Assembly (NCBI GenBank): GCA_033296885.1 | Contig: MU863890.1 | Span: forward strand, 310,001-374,000 | Direction: 5' to 3' | Source: Triangularia verruculosa | Taxonomy: Eukaryota; Ascomycota; Sordariomycetes; Sordariales; Podosporaceae | Length of the DNA stretch: 64,000 nt | Part shown: positions 1-9,260 of the stretch, piece after piece | Layout of the letters: every line of letters starts with the position of its first letter | Numbering within the stretch: the first letter of the stretch is position 1 | The notes under the pieces: model-generated | What the model saw: the letters and a program-made list of their open reading frames with translations, nothing else | The model's database searches: none | Told to the model about the DNA's origin: nothing | Made by a program: the position numbers and the translations under genes

Positions 1-357
1 CCACAGACCCCCCACAGCAGCAGCAGCAGAAAAAAAGCAAAAACCAACAAGGGAAAAGACCGCCTACGACAACAACAGCCAGCTGAACCAGTGATGGATT
101 CCCCACATAGAATGATCAGCAGAAAAGATAAAAAAGGCAAGGAGAGGGAAAAAGGCCAGGATTACTTCACCCGCACTGAAACAGAAATACCAGTGGTGCA
201 AGGGACCGGTCAGAGTCAGGCGACATGGAGCTTTAGAGCTTTGGATGAAATGGACGTTGATGGCGAGGGACACCACCGCCCAAACCCGACTTCGCAAAGG
301 GGAAAACACTATCAAGCCACTGTCGAAGACGGCGACGAGGAGGAAGAAGAATTGTGA
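1..357 (+). CDS. 3' end of a low-complexity protein, start outside window
   Basis: The frame is open from the first base to a TGA at 355-357, giving at least 118 codons. The visible part begins with Ser, Gln and Lys runs, continues through a Lys/Arg/Glu-rich stretch, and ends in an acidic tail of Asp and Glu finishing in Leu. No domain is recognisable. An acidic run also occurs in the sequence beyond the premature stop of the 6.8 kb zinc-ribbon gene, so this could be the tail of another member of that family, but that is only a resemblance. An internal ATG at 94 could start a shorter protein. The low-complexity, stop-free character is the only coding evidence. Confidence 0.4.
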   Translation, partial: PQTPHSSSSRKKAKTNKGKDRLRQQQPAEPVMDSPHRMISRKDKKGKEREKGQDYFTRTETEIPVVQGTGQSQATWSFRALDEMDVDGEGHHRPNPTSQRGKHYQATVEDGDEEEEEL

Positions 358-584
358 CTCAACACTCGACAAAAAAAGGGGGTGTTTATTTGTTTTGTTT
401 GCTTTTTTGTGGTTGCCAGGTGACATGGGTTTTAAGGGGGCGCATAGGGTTAGGGAATAATATGCATGGGCCAGTTTCTTCTTTTTTTCCAAGATAGCCT
501 CTTAAAGTTACATTTTTCTATGAGCGATAGTTTTAGGACCCCCCGATTTATCTTTTAGGAACCCCCCCCACCTCCCCCCAAGTT

Positions 585-1068
585 ATTTTTTAAGTCTTTA
601 AATTATCTTTTAAACCTTTTAACTATCTTTTAAAGCCTTTTAACTACCTTTTAAACCTTTTAACTATTTTTTAAAGCTTTTTAATTATTTTTTAAAAACT
701 TTTAATTATCTTTTAAAGCCTTTTAATTATTTTTAAAGCCTTTAAACTATCTTTTAAACCTTTTAAGTATCTTTTAAAGCCTTTTAACTATTTTTTTAAA
801 GCTTATTACTATCTTTTAACATAGTAAAAGTATCTTTTAAAATATTAAAAATACTTTAAAGGCCTATTAACTATCTTTTAAGGTCTATTAACTATCTTTT
901 AAGGCCTATTAACTATCTTTTAAAGCCTATTAACTATCTTTTAAAGCCTATTAACTATCTTTTTAAAGCTTATTACTATCTTTTAATACATAAAAAGTAT
1001 CTTTTGAAGTATTTTTAATACCTTGAAGGTCTATTAACTATCTTTTGAGGCCTATTAACTATCGTTCA
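585..1068. repeat. AT-rich minisatellite, about 20-21 bp unit
   Basis: About 22 imperfect head-to-tail copies of a unit close to CTATTAACTATCTTTTAAAG. Copies vary at the central CC/GG dinucleotides and by one-base indels; the block at 860-960 is the most regular. The array is almost free of C and G and has no long reading frame. The 230 bases before it (358-584) and the region to 1651 hold no gene I can support. Confidence 0.85.
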
Positions 1069-1651
1069 ATACTGTATTCCCCCTTTGCAGTGCCAGTTTT
1101 CTTGTCCAGGACGTGTACCGTTTTGCCCACCGCATCGTTACCCACCGCACCCCATGCTTTCAGCTCTCCTTTTAGACCTCGAGATCAGTGTTCGACAGTA
1201 TCGGTAAGCAGTGGGATGGAAGATTTGACGACGCTCTTTCTTCTTAGCCGCTTCTCTGCTATCTAACATCTACCTGAAAAACTGTACTTTGTAGGTATGT
1301 ACCCCAACATCACAAAAAGCAACCGCTATTCGGGACTCTCCATTGGGGATTCGTCAGAGACCTTTTCAACATCAGCCTGAGAAGAAACCTAAGGAGTAGA
1401 CAAGGCAAGGAAGAGGAGGCTCACTCTTGGTACGGCGTGTAAGCGAGTCCACTTTGCTGGGGACACGATAGGTAACAGATCCAGAGTCGGATGGGGCCCC
1501 TGCTGAATTAACAGGCTCAGGAGATCCAGCAACCACCGGCCATTGGAGGGAGTCGGGGTATTCAAAGGAGGGATAATCCGGGCTGGCTGGGTGGAGGAAT
1601 TTAACGGCATGCGTTCGTCTCATGGCTACAGATGTGGCTGTCAGTCTGGAT
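1069..1651. other. Intergenic, no gene seen
   Basis: Between the minisatellite and the first Cys-rich gene. Short frames exist on both strands, but none has a recognisable protein or coding-like composition. It would hold the 3' flank of the minus-strand gene ending at 1652. Confidence 0.5.
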
Positions 1652-2054
1652 TTATACTGCCGGCCGGCACACACCGGAGCGACACAATTAAGGTAAGGTA
1701 GTTCAACATACGGTTGTCGGCCTGCCGGCAGGAGGAGCAACATCTGTGACCGCGACCATCAGGCTGCCTCGCTACACAACGATGGTTGTAACATCTACCG
1801 CGGTAAAAAACGGTGATACGGCATAAGCAGCAGACCCATTGCCGGCCCCTGAAGTAGCATCCACGGTACGGACATGGCTGGGGTGAGAAAATGATGGGTT
1901 CAAGTTGATCTGTCTGCCAGGGGAAGTAGGTGGTGCTTAGGCCGGAAGGGTTCGGTGGCGCGCGTGTCATGAATTCACAGTCTGGCTGGCCGCAGAAGGT
2001 GCGTGCGGCGGTGAAACATTGACAGGGGTGCACGATGGGATAACCTCGACACAT
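1652..2054 (-). CDS. Small Cys-rich protein, family 1 copy 1
   Basis: Start ATG at 2054-2052; exon 1 2054-1712, intron 1711-1657 (GTATGT...CAG, 55 nt), exon 2 1656-1652 ending in TAA; 115 aa. The N terminus has cysteines at 2, 11, 13 and 21, exactly as in the copies at 2.6-3.0 kb and 4.4 kb. The C-terminal half reads CP-x3-C-x8-CC-x-C-x9-C-x4-C-x11-CC-x2-C, again shared. The Cys pattern suggests metal binding or disulfides; there is no signal peptide, so an intracellular zinc-binding fold is the likelier inference. The splice site is inferred because both other copies have a phase-1 donor at the same place, just after the last CC-x2-C. Without splicing the frame would run on to 1641. Function unknown. 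Confidence 0.65.
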
Positions 2055-2595
2055 GGCGATGGCTCGTAATGATTGCTGAATTGGTAGCGGGGTGTTGTTG
2101 TAACCTGATGTTGGGCAGTAAGTAGGTAGAATGATGATGAGTAGAAGTTGGTTGTCGAGTTCAAAAGATTGTCTGGTTGAGTAAAACCAGACAGAGGTAT
2201 TCGGTCCACCACCCATGGCAAGCTCTCCATCGGTCCCGAAGTCCCGGCATCGAAGGAAGGTGCAATGAGCTCGAAAGAGCACAGCAGACCGGGAGCCAAC
2301 TCGGGAGGCAGGTGGAATAGGGCTCAACCTGAAGGGTCGTGCCTGTCGCTTACAGACTGATATCTCTGAAAAGTCATGGCAGCTCAAGCAAAGCCGGAAA
2401 GATCAAGGTGGGACAAATGATGGACTGTCAATAATCGCCTTCCAGAGGCTTTCTTACAAAAAGACCAATAATATTTTCAGTTGAAAAACACAGAATGATG
2501 CCAGCACCATCCACAATAACAGATGCGGACGACGATACAGCAGCTACCAAGCACGATCCCAAAGCTGAACACCAAATCCATCACGGGAGGTGACT
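2055..2595. other. Intergenic, upstream of Cys-rich copy 1
   Basis: Contains the promoter side of the minus-strand gene starting at 2054 and the 3' flank of copy 2. The frame of copy 1 is open upstream of its ATG to about 2387, but the homologous start position argues for the ATG at 2054. No other feature seen. Confidence 0.45.
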
Positions 2596-2983
2596 CTACG
2601 CATAGTACATGACCGGAACGGCTAGGACCATGTGTTAGAACGTGTTCTCCTTTCTTCTCGATAGCGGTTTGTTTTTATGTCGACTTACGTGTGTCGATAT
2701 CCTGCAAGCATGATCGACAGCAGATATGGATACAATCCTGGCAACGGCCATCTTCCATATTCCATTGATAGCATGCACAGCACATCCACGACCTTGCCAT
2801 ATACCGGCAAGTACTCCAGGGGCATGCTCGATCGCGGACTCGTTCGAGCGTAATTAGACCCCGGGGACATTGTACCGGGTTAGCACGCGGCCCGGGGTTG
2901 TCTCCATAATCTGCACTGCCGCAGTCGAGAACTTCGTCGTAGTGGCATCCACAGGGGTAGTAGAATCTATGGACATGGCACGT
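2596..2983 (-). pseudogene. Small Cys-rich protein copy 2, ACG in place of ATG
   Basis: Exon 1 2983-2689, intron 2688-2622 (GTAAGT, CTAAC branch, TAG, 67 nt), exon 2 2621-2596 ending in TAG. Cysteines at positions 2, 11, 13 and 21 and the downstream CP-x3-C-x8-CC-x-C-x9-C-x2-C-x3-CC-x2-C block match the other copies. The codon that should be the start is ACG, although its context GCCAAA|ACG|TGC is the same as GCCAAA|ATG|TGC in the copy at 4422. There is no other in-frame ATG before the cysteine block unless an upstream exon is spliced in; an AG acceptor at about 3038 would give an open frame. It is either inactivated at its start or initiated at a near-cognate codon. The rest of the frame is intact, which argues against an old pseudogene. 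Confidence 0.6.
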
Positions 2984-3404
2984 TTTGGCAGAATATTGAA
3001 GGCGTGAGGTATTTGTTTGATGCAGTAGCGGCTAGTGAATGACCTCGAGGGGTTTTGGGGGCTTGGTGAGGCGTTGATGGTGATGAGAAGCTGGTGAGAA
3101 GAAAACTTTTGTAAAGCTGGGGAAGATCTTTCTTTAATGTTTTCTTGAAGCAACACCAGCAGTATATTCGTCTCTATCATGTGGAGTCATAGTGTTGGTT
3201 TCTTATCTCGGTGGATGATACTAGCGCAGTCTCTGTTGGGGTGTTGAGGCTTGTACTCAAGAGGCGGCTCATCAGACTGAGAATTACCTGGAAAAAACAG
3301 TTTCCAATCAAGCGTAATGATGAACGATGACGTGGCTGACTGTACACAGTTTCGTTTCATTGGCGTTTCCTTGAGTCTGGCAGTTTCGTAATGATACGAA
3401 TATC

Positions 3405-3484
3405 GCAACATCTGCAGCAGCGGTGTTCTGACAGTGTTGACACTGCAACATCTCCGGCAGCGGTGTTCTAGCAGTGCTGACACT
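3405..3484. repeat. Tandem duplication of a 40-bp unit
   Basis: 3405-3444 and 3445-3484 are two adjacent copies beginning GCAACATCT and ending GTTGACACT/GCTGACACT, differing at a few positions. They lie about 420-500 bases upstream of Cys-rich copy 2. Confidence 0.85.
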
Positions 3485-4421
3485 GTGTTCGGTTTCAGGC
3501 TTTGTGTAAGAGCTGTTAGCTTGTGTTCTTTGCTTCAGGTCTAACCGTCTGAAGTTCAAGTTCGGCGAGTCCTCCTCAGTGCTTACAAAATGACGCATGC
3601 TGGGCTACCTTACTTCTGCTATCTGATCTCGAAAAGGTTCTCGTGGCCACAAGGCAGTCAACCCCTCAGTTTCATGCTTCATGCCTGACTCTACCTCCTT
3701 TCACTCCCCGCCTCAGCACATCGTACGTGTTGGGTCTCGAATATTCTTCAACGTACGATGCTAGATGCCTAGATGTGTATCTCGGGCAGGAGCCTGAGCC
3801 GAGAGACGACCTTTGTCGGGTGCGCAAAGCCTCCTGACCGCCCAAGGGACTTTTTAGATCACACTGCATTTGTGTATCTGAATTATGGTAAGATATGGTA
3901 TAACATTCGCCGCCTGCTCGCATGATTTGGGCACTTCTTGAGTTTACAGATATCCAGGCCACTCCCCTTCTCCCATCATCCAAACTCGTCGTTGTACTCG
4001 CGGCTGCAACCCGTATCGGCGTTTAGAGTCCGCCTTTTTTATCACGGGTTGTTTCAAGAATTCAACAGAGAAGCTCTCCGCTACTTCTCGTGGCATCATC
4101 AGTCCGCTGTCCATGACATACCACATGGCAAACGATCGAGTTGGGTATGACTATAAGTACCCTACCATGGCCGCAGCCTGTCTCCCATATTTCCTCTTCC
4201 TCGACATCAACACCCTCATCATTACCCAGAACACTATTCAAACAATCATACCTAACACACAGCAAAGTCGACATTTCAGCCCTATCTCCTCACTATCCAT
4301 CACCTCCATCATCGCCACCTCTATCCCCCTCAAAGACGCACCCACTCAACAAAATAACGACACTCTCCACCCCTAGACGCAACCAACCAGCCAGCCACCA
4401 AACCGACCATACAAAGCCAAA
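3485..4421. other. Intergenic, upstream of Cys-rich copy 3
   Basis: Together with 2984-3404 this separates the divergent Cys-rich copies 2 and 3. The last 300 bases are CT/CA-rich, as expected of a fungal 5' leader. No convincing reading frame. Confidence 0.45.
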
Positions 4422-4860
4422 ATGTGCACCCATTTTCAAATCGTTCACAAGTGCGGATGCACGACAACCAGATGGTCTTACTGCAAACGCCACGTAATCG
4501 ATCCCGAGTCGGGTGAAAAAATTCCCTGCGCGCAACCCCTTACGGGCGGCAGACACCACGTGGTCGGTCCATGCCCATGCAGCCATTGTTTCTACATGGG
4601 CAGGTCCTTCACATGCTGCGGGTGCCGTACCGTCTACGAGGAAGGGTATTGTCAGAGACAGGGCTGTTCACACTACGGCACAGTTTGCTGCAGGCGCTGC
4701 GTTCAGCGTGAGTGAGAACGTAAGTTTTTCCGTTGTGGGGGGGGGGGGGGACTCCCGGTGTGTGTTAGGGCTCGGTAATGCTGATACAGGAGAATATAAT
4801 CGAACAGCGATTAACCAGCGGTATCGGGAAAAGAATAGGGATAGGGGTGACCGTCCTTGA
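4422..4860 (+). CDS. Small Cys-rich protein, family 1 copy 3
   Basis: Exon 1 4422-4707, intron 4708-4789 (GTGAGT...CAG, 82 nt, phase 1), exon 2 4790-4860; 118 aa. Cysteines at 2, 11, 13 and 21, then CPC-x2-C-x8-CC-x-C-x8-C-x4-C-x6-CC-x2-C, aligning with the copies at 1.65-2.05 and 2.6-2.98 kb. The tail encoded by exon 2 is basic and polar (Arg, Lys, Asn, Asp). Without splicing the protein would stop two residues past the donor, so the family fold is complete either way. The intron contains an uninterrupted G run at about 4737-4750. No signal peptide. Function unknown; zinc binding is inferred from the Cys pattern only. Confidence 0.75.
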
Positions 4861-4976
4861 TGGGGAAGAATTTTCTTCGAAATAGAGGGTTAGCTACGGG
4901 TTTGTTTTTAGGGCTGTTCTTTTAGTGGTCTAGCTTTTTAGATGGGTTATGGTGGTGCATGGGGAGGGTTTGATAT

Positions 4977-5165
4977 TTGTTTTGCTTGTTTGCATGCTGC
5001 CCCCTTTTCTGTTGATCAGAGCTTGAAAGTAGGGCCGGTTTCAATGAAGTTTCTGCGGGATAGACCGGAAATACGGAGGGATGAGGAGTATTAAAATGTT
5101 TAGTTACTACTGTGAATAAGCTTTTACTCTTCAGGCCACTGGCCTGGTGCCAGTAGATGGGCGTA
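4977..5165 (+). repeat. Direct repeat copy A (partner 8345-8540)
   Basis: About 190 bases aligning with 8345-8540 in the same orientation: TTTGCTTGTTTGCATG...CCCC...TTGATCAGA, then TCGGTTT-like, TCTGCGGG, GGAGGGATGAGGAGTA, GAGCTTTTA-like and CCTGGTGCCAGT-like blocks. Copy B is the 3' flank of the zinc-ribbon gene at 6.8 kb, so copy A is probably an old 3' flank, now lying behind a Cys-rich gene and in front of a dead family-2 copy. Confidence 0.75.
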
Positions 5166-5169
5166 CAGG

Positions 5170-5698
5170 GATGCTCAGCCTGACTGCCGCGATCGACCGC
5201 CTCTTCAAGATTCGCTTGAATATGTCCCCTACCTCTGGCCGGCACAAGCCCAAAATCAACGTGAACTTGATGCTATCAACCAGCAACAACGCCAGCTAGT
5301 TCTATAGGGTCAGGCACAGGCAGCGCAAGCGCTCCTCTGCTGCTCAACAGCAACAACAACAACCACACCCTAGATCTGAATATTACGCCCGGGCTATGAC
5401 TCCGCAGCAGTTCAACGCTGTGGAAAGCGCGCATCCAAACGGCCAGGGCGCATATCCGGGCCAGGCTTACTATGGTCATCATCAGGGTTCGGCTGGACAG
5501 CAATATGCACAACAGCAGTATTACCAGCAATATCAGCAGCCGTACCAGCAAAACTACCAGCAGTAGTAGCACCAGCAGCAGGTGCCACCTTGCCCTGGAC
5601 CTGGCTATATTTGGCATAACGGACAATGGTGGCCGCCCCAGAATGCGTCTGGTGGTCAGGGAGGTCAGGGAGGGCAGGGAAGTGGGCAGAGCCAGTGA
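5170..5698 (+). pseudogene. Decayed Q/Y/G-rich family 2 copy
   Basis: Two coding-like segments can be read. The first (frame of 5170) is Gln/Ala-rich and meets TAG at 5305 where CAG is expected. After a one-base frame change before 5348, a Gln run leads into a Tyr/Gln/Gly-rich stretch with QQYYQQ-type repeats. That stretch has two adjacent TAG codons at 5564-5569 inside a series of CAG codons, then continues to TGA at 5696-5698. All three stops are CAG-to-TAG changes, that is CpA to TpA. Composition matches the C-terminal half of the gene at 6848. No start codon or zinc-ribbon part remains. Confidence 0.7.
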
Positions 5699-5970
5699 TC
5701 AGGCTTGGCTGCCAACCCAACATTTCTTTTTAAAGTTCGTCTCGCTGTTCTGAATGGAGTTTGTTGCCATTTGACGTCTTTTTGATGCACCTACAGCGCC
5801 TTTGCGGGAGGATTTTGATCGGTGGCTGGCTTCACTGACTGTTTCCACCCGTGGGGTATGGATATGTTGAAGAGACCTGGAGGTTTCCAGGATATGCTTA
5901 GTATGTTCATCTTTCCTGTCTGAAATCCTGTTTTTATGTTTTGAGTCGTTGCGGGAATTCACACTTTTAT

Positions 5971-5997
5971 CCGTTTGTTTACATCCCCCCTGACCCG
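5971..5997 (+). promoter_or_regulatory. TTTGTTTACAT-CCCCCC 3'-flank element
   Basis: About 275 bases after the end of the decayed copy. The same TTTGTTTAC core is found in the 3' flanks of the other family 2 genes (about 8356, 29160, 30685, 33370 and 36765). It may mark 3' ends, by polyadenylation or RNA stability, or simply be inherited sequence. Confidence 0.45.
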
Positions 5998-6327
5998 TTT
6001 TTTGTGGGCCGTCATTCAGGGGGAGGCGATGTTTGGGAAACTTGGATTTGCGCCGTTGCTGGACAACGAAGACGTATTGAAATACGTTTATGTGCTGCGT
6101 GCTTTATTAGGTAGGATAATAGATCTTTCACAGTGGTGAATAATTGCACCTGTTTTGGGACACTGCTAGATCTACTGTCATCAATTTATGCAGAGTCAAA
6201 TCTTGCCGTGATTTCTCACTTGGCAGCTCCTGTGACCAATAATTGCATGAGTAAACGTTATTGAGGCTTCCAGCATACACGCTATTGTTCACGATTGCAG
6301 CGACAATTATGGCTATCGACCCTGAAA

Positions 6328-6580
6328 TGCACCTTCAGACAAAAGTATATGCCGACTTATCATGCCTTCTGATTGCCTTCCGGCCGCAGGAGAGCCCATT
6401 TGCCCTCCTCAATTTTACTACCGCCCGTGTTTTGTTTCAAGATACGCGCAGGTGTTCCTGTTCTGTCAGTCATGACTCCAGACCATTACGACAAGACAAT
6501 TTGTCAAATGTTTCCGGCCGCAAGAAGCCTTTTTCTCAGTCATGGAGGTTACTCCTTGTCACGTTTTGCTTCAGATCGAC
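6328..6580 (+). promoter_or_regulatory. Upstream module of zinc-ribbon gene A
   Basis: Aligned in reverse with 38245-38600, upstream of the gene at 38.0 kb. Shared blocks, in order, are CTTCAGA...ATATG (6331-6352), CGGCCGCA..AG.GAGCCC...TTTGCC (6381-6405), TTGTTTCAAGATACGCGCAGG (6432-6452), CCTGTTC..TC..TCA.GA, a second GGCCGCAAG (6513-6521), and CTCCTTGTCACGTTTTGCTTCAG (6552-6574). A TATAT at 6668-6672 follows at the spacing seen in the sister genes. Confidence 0.7.
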
Positions 6581-6847
6581 CCAGTGATATGGGTGTTTGC
6601 TAACTCCTTGACGGCAGATGATCATGGTATGAGCCAAACGATCTACAACACTCTCAGCAGCAGCGTGTATATCTACTCTGTGACCGACGTAGTCTCCGAG
6701 TCTCAAGTTCTTCTCCACAATACATACTCCTGATCCAGCAAGAACTCTTCTACAAATCAACAACATAGAGGTCTTAGCTGCGAGGGTCGACTGCCCTACG
6801 TGTCCAACAACAAGCATTCGCCGATTCCCTACTTCAACACAAAAGAA

Positions 6848-7999
6848 ATGGATAGATTTCTCGTTGGGGAGCCCGAGACGAAGACGGCTCATTGTAAGGG
6901 GTGCAACCAAGATTTCAAATATAAAAACCTGTATAGGCGCTATAAGTGTGATAACTGCCTGTCGAAAAAACCAAAAAATACGGGTGAAGGTAAAAGTGAA
7001 AGCGAAGTTGGAGGCGGCAGCAAGAAACGTTCTCGAGCCGCAGATTCGAATTCTCCCCCCGAACATCGCAGAGCCGGGCCATCGCTAGAAGGAGCCAGCG
7101 AGGAAGCCATGTATGTCCAGACACATCCGGTGGCGGGTACAGATTACTCTGCCCCGGCAGGGGCCACACTCATGCCTCCACCTCCCCCGAGGCGCCTTAG
7201 TGAAAGTTTTCCCCAGTCTTGGGCAAGCGCAGGCCCGTCCAAAAGCAACACAAAGCCTCCCAGCAGCAGTAAAAGAAAGGAGACACAGCGCATTCCTGAA
7301 CAGCAACAAGTAGGCCGCCAAGGTGGTGATCGGACAGCATACCAGGCTCACGAGATGCGCCCGCCTGCACAGCCGCAGAAGCAAGTTCCACAGCTACCAC
7401 GTTCGGAGCTTCGGCGGCGGACTTCCATGGAATTCCAGAAAGATTTCGGGGGCTATTTCCAGGAGCGATCTGATCAGGACGCCCGGAAACAAGCCGAGAG
7501 CAAGGCCCATCTTCAAGATTTGGAGAAGCGCCAGCAGAAAGCCCAGCAAAAAGCTCAGCAGCAAAACCAGCAGCAATACCAGCAGCAAACCCAGCAGCAA
7601 TACCAGCAGCAGTACCAACAGCAATACCAACCCCCTCCCCCAGCCCGCAACCCCCCCATTACCTACCCCCCCGACACAGTCGACATCTCATCCGTAACCA
7701 CAGGCATGTCAAACATATCAATGACCTCCACAGCTCCCAGCCAGCCCCCCACCTCTAACCTCAACTTCGGGTACTACGGCGAGAATGTAAACAGGGAATA
7801 CGGAGACGGCCGTAGCGGACGGTACTACGGAGGGAACATAAGCAGGGAGTACGGAGACGACCATGTCGCAAGATACGGGTCCTCACACCAGCCTTCGAGC
7901 AGGAGGTACGAAGGATACATGACTACAGCCCAACCCCCAATCTACTCAAACGAGCCGTCTGGCGAGGGGTACATGAATCCAACTGAGCTTTTCCGGTAG
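6848..7999 (+). CDS. Zinc-ribbon/disordered protein A, likely truncated by TAG
   Basis: ATG at 6848; 383 codons to TAG at 7997-7999. Residues 18-40 form C-x2-C-x14-C-x2-C, preceded by His. Then come a Lys/Arg-rich linker, Pro/Ser-rich stretches, a mixed Glu/Arg/Lys/Gln segment that may be helical, a long Gln/Tyr run (about 7555-7630), the motif SSVTTGMSNISMTS at about 7687-7728, and a Tyr/Gly-rich tail with REYGD repeats. After the TAG the same frame continues for 40 codons, keeps Ser/Tyr/Gly and acidic character, and ends at TAG 8120-8122. The sister gene at 37-38 kb aligns across the interrupting stop (EGY...SS..DP.Y..YYG), so the TAG probably replaced CAG. Function unknown; nucleic-acid binding or condensate formation is an inference from composition. 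Confidence 0.7.
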   Translation: MDRFLVGEPETKTAHCKGCNQDFKYKNLYRRYKCDNCLSKKPKNTGEGKSESEVGGGSKKRSRAADSNSPPEHRRAGPSLEGASEEAMYVQTHPVAGTDYSAPAGATLMPPPPPRRLSESFPQSWASAGPSKSNTKPPSSSKRKETQRIPEQQQVGRQGGDRTAYQAHEMRPPAQPQKQVPQLPRSELRRRTSMEFQKDFGGYFQERSDQDARKQAESKAHLQDLEKRQQKAQQKAQQQNQQQYQQQTQQQYQQQYQQQYQPPPPARNPPITYPPDTVDISSVTTGMSNISMTSTAPSQPPTSNLNFGYYGENVNREYGDGRSGRYYGGNISREYGDDHVARYGSSHQPSSRRYEGYMTTAQPPIYSNEPSGEGYMNPTELFR

Positions 8000-8122
8000 C
8001 CCCCGAGCAGTAGTGATCCCCGTTATTCAGCGTATTATGGGAGTTTGAACCAATCTTCTTCTCGGGGTACTCAGGGACAGGATGAGGATGAGGAGGAGGA
8101 GGAGAGGTCGGGGCGGAGATAG

Positions 8123-9260
8123 TGGGGGGGAGAGTAAGGTAAGTTGGGGGCGGTGGTGGTGATAAGGAGGGATACCTAGGGGTAAGTTGCGTAAGGTGAC
8201 GGGAAGGTAGGTAGGTAGGTGTGCGTGGTATTTATTTTTTGGAGGTTGGGGGATTAGCTGGGGAGGTTATTTAGATTGGAACTTCAAAGAGATGTCTTTT
8301 TATATTTGGTAGGTAGACTTGGTCTTGGTTTTGACTACCCGTAGGTGTTTGTTTGCTTGCTTGTTTGTTTACATGCCCCCATTTTTCTATTGATCAGAAC
8401 TCAGGGGTGGGGTCGGTTTTGGTGAATTATCTGCGGGGTATGGAAATAGGGAGGGATGAGGAGTAGTAGGATGGATAGTTGCTGCTATCGATGAGCTTTT
8501 AACTTTTCGGGCTACTGACCTGGTGTCAGTGGGTGGTTATTTGTTGGAAAAAAGAAATACGATCCTCGATAACAAAGGGTACCATCGTGACTTTTTCCAT
8601 GGAACCTCATTGTACTGGGCGCGACAGGTAGTGTTCAAAGGAAGCACTATGGGCTAATATGGTTATCATGGTCTTATTGTTCTTGTATGACCAGACGTTT
8701 TGTCCATACCCAGGGTGTCCGGTGATTTACTCCCATATCCATCAAAACAAAAACTTAAAGATGTGATTCAAAGCTCCTTATAATCTCATTGAATCCTACA
8801 AGTAATCTACTCTAAAAACTAATCCTAATAATGCTCGTCTCCATGCTACCTAACACTTCCCAACAACAAAAATTGCGCCGGGGGGTATTGTGTCGATGTC
8901 TCTGTCTCTGCTCTGTGGCTCTGATATGTAAAATGAACGACAACCCTGTCTTTCAAATCCCAAATGCTCAAAACTCCCCTTGCTGTGCTATGCCAAGTAC
9001 AAAAACCCAAACATTCTTTCCTGTAGCTCCTCCTCTTGTAGAAATCCGTCTGACTGCTAAGTAGCAGTAATGTAAACAAAACGCTATGCTCTCCTTGTTC
9101 CTTGCCCCTTTTCTTTGTTTACTTCCCCCCTAACCAGCCTTTTCTCCGTCATCTTTCCCAATTCTATACCATACCCAAACACTCCCCCCATTTCGACCGA
9201 CTTTTCCTTGCAGATTATTTTCACCCTCCCCTTTAACCCATTTTGCATCACTGATTATTT
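8123..9260. other. Intergenic with direct repeat copy B (8345-8540)
   Basis: Holds the 3' flank of zinc-ribbon gene A, including TTTGTTTACATGCCCCC at 8356-8373 and TTGATCAGAACTCAGGGG, the partner of the repeat at 4977-5165. The right half is the 3' side of the convergent cdt2 gene. Another TTTGTTTAC followed by a C run lies at about 9113-9128. No gene seen. Confidence 0.6.
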
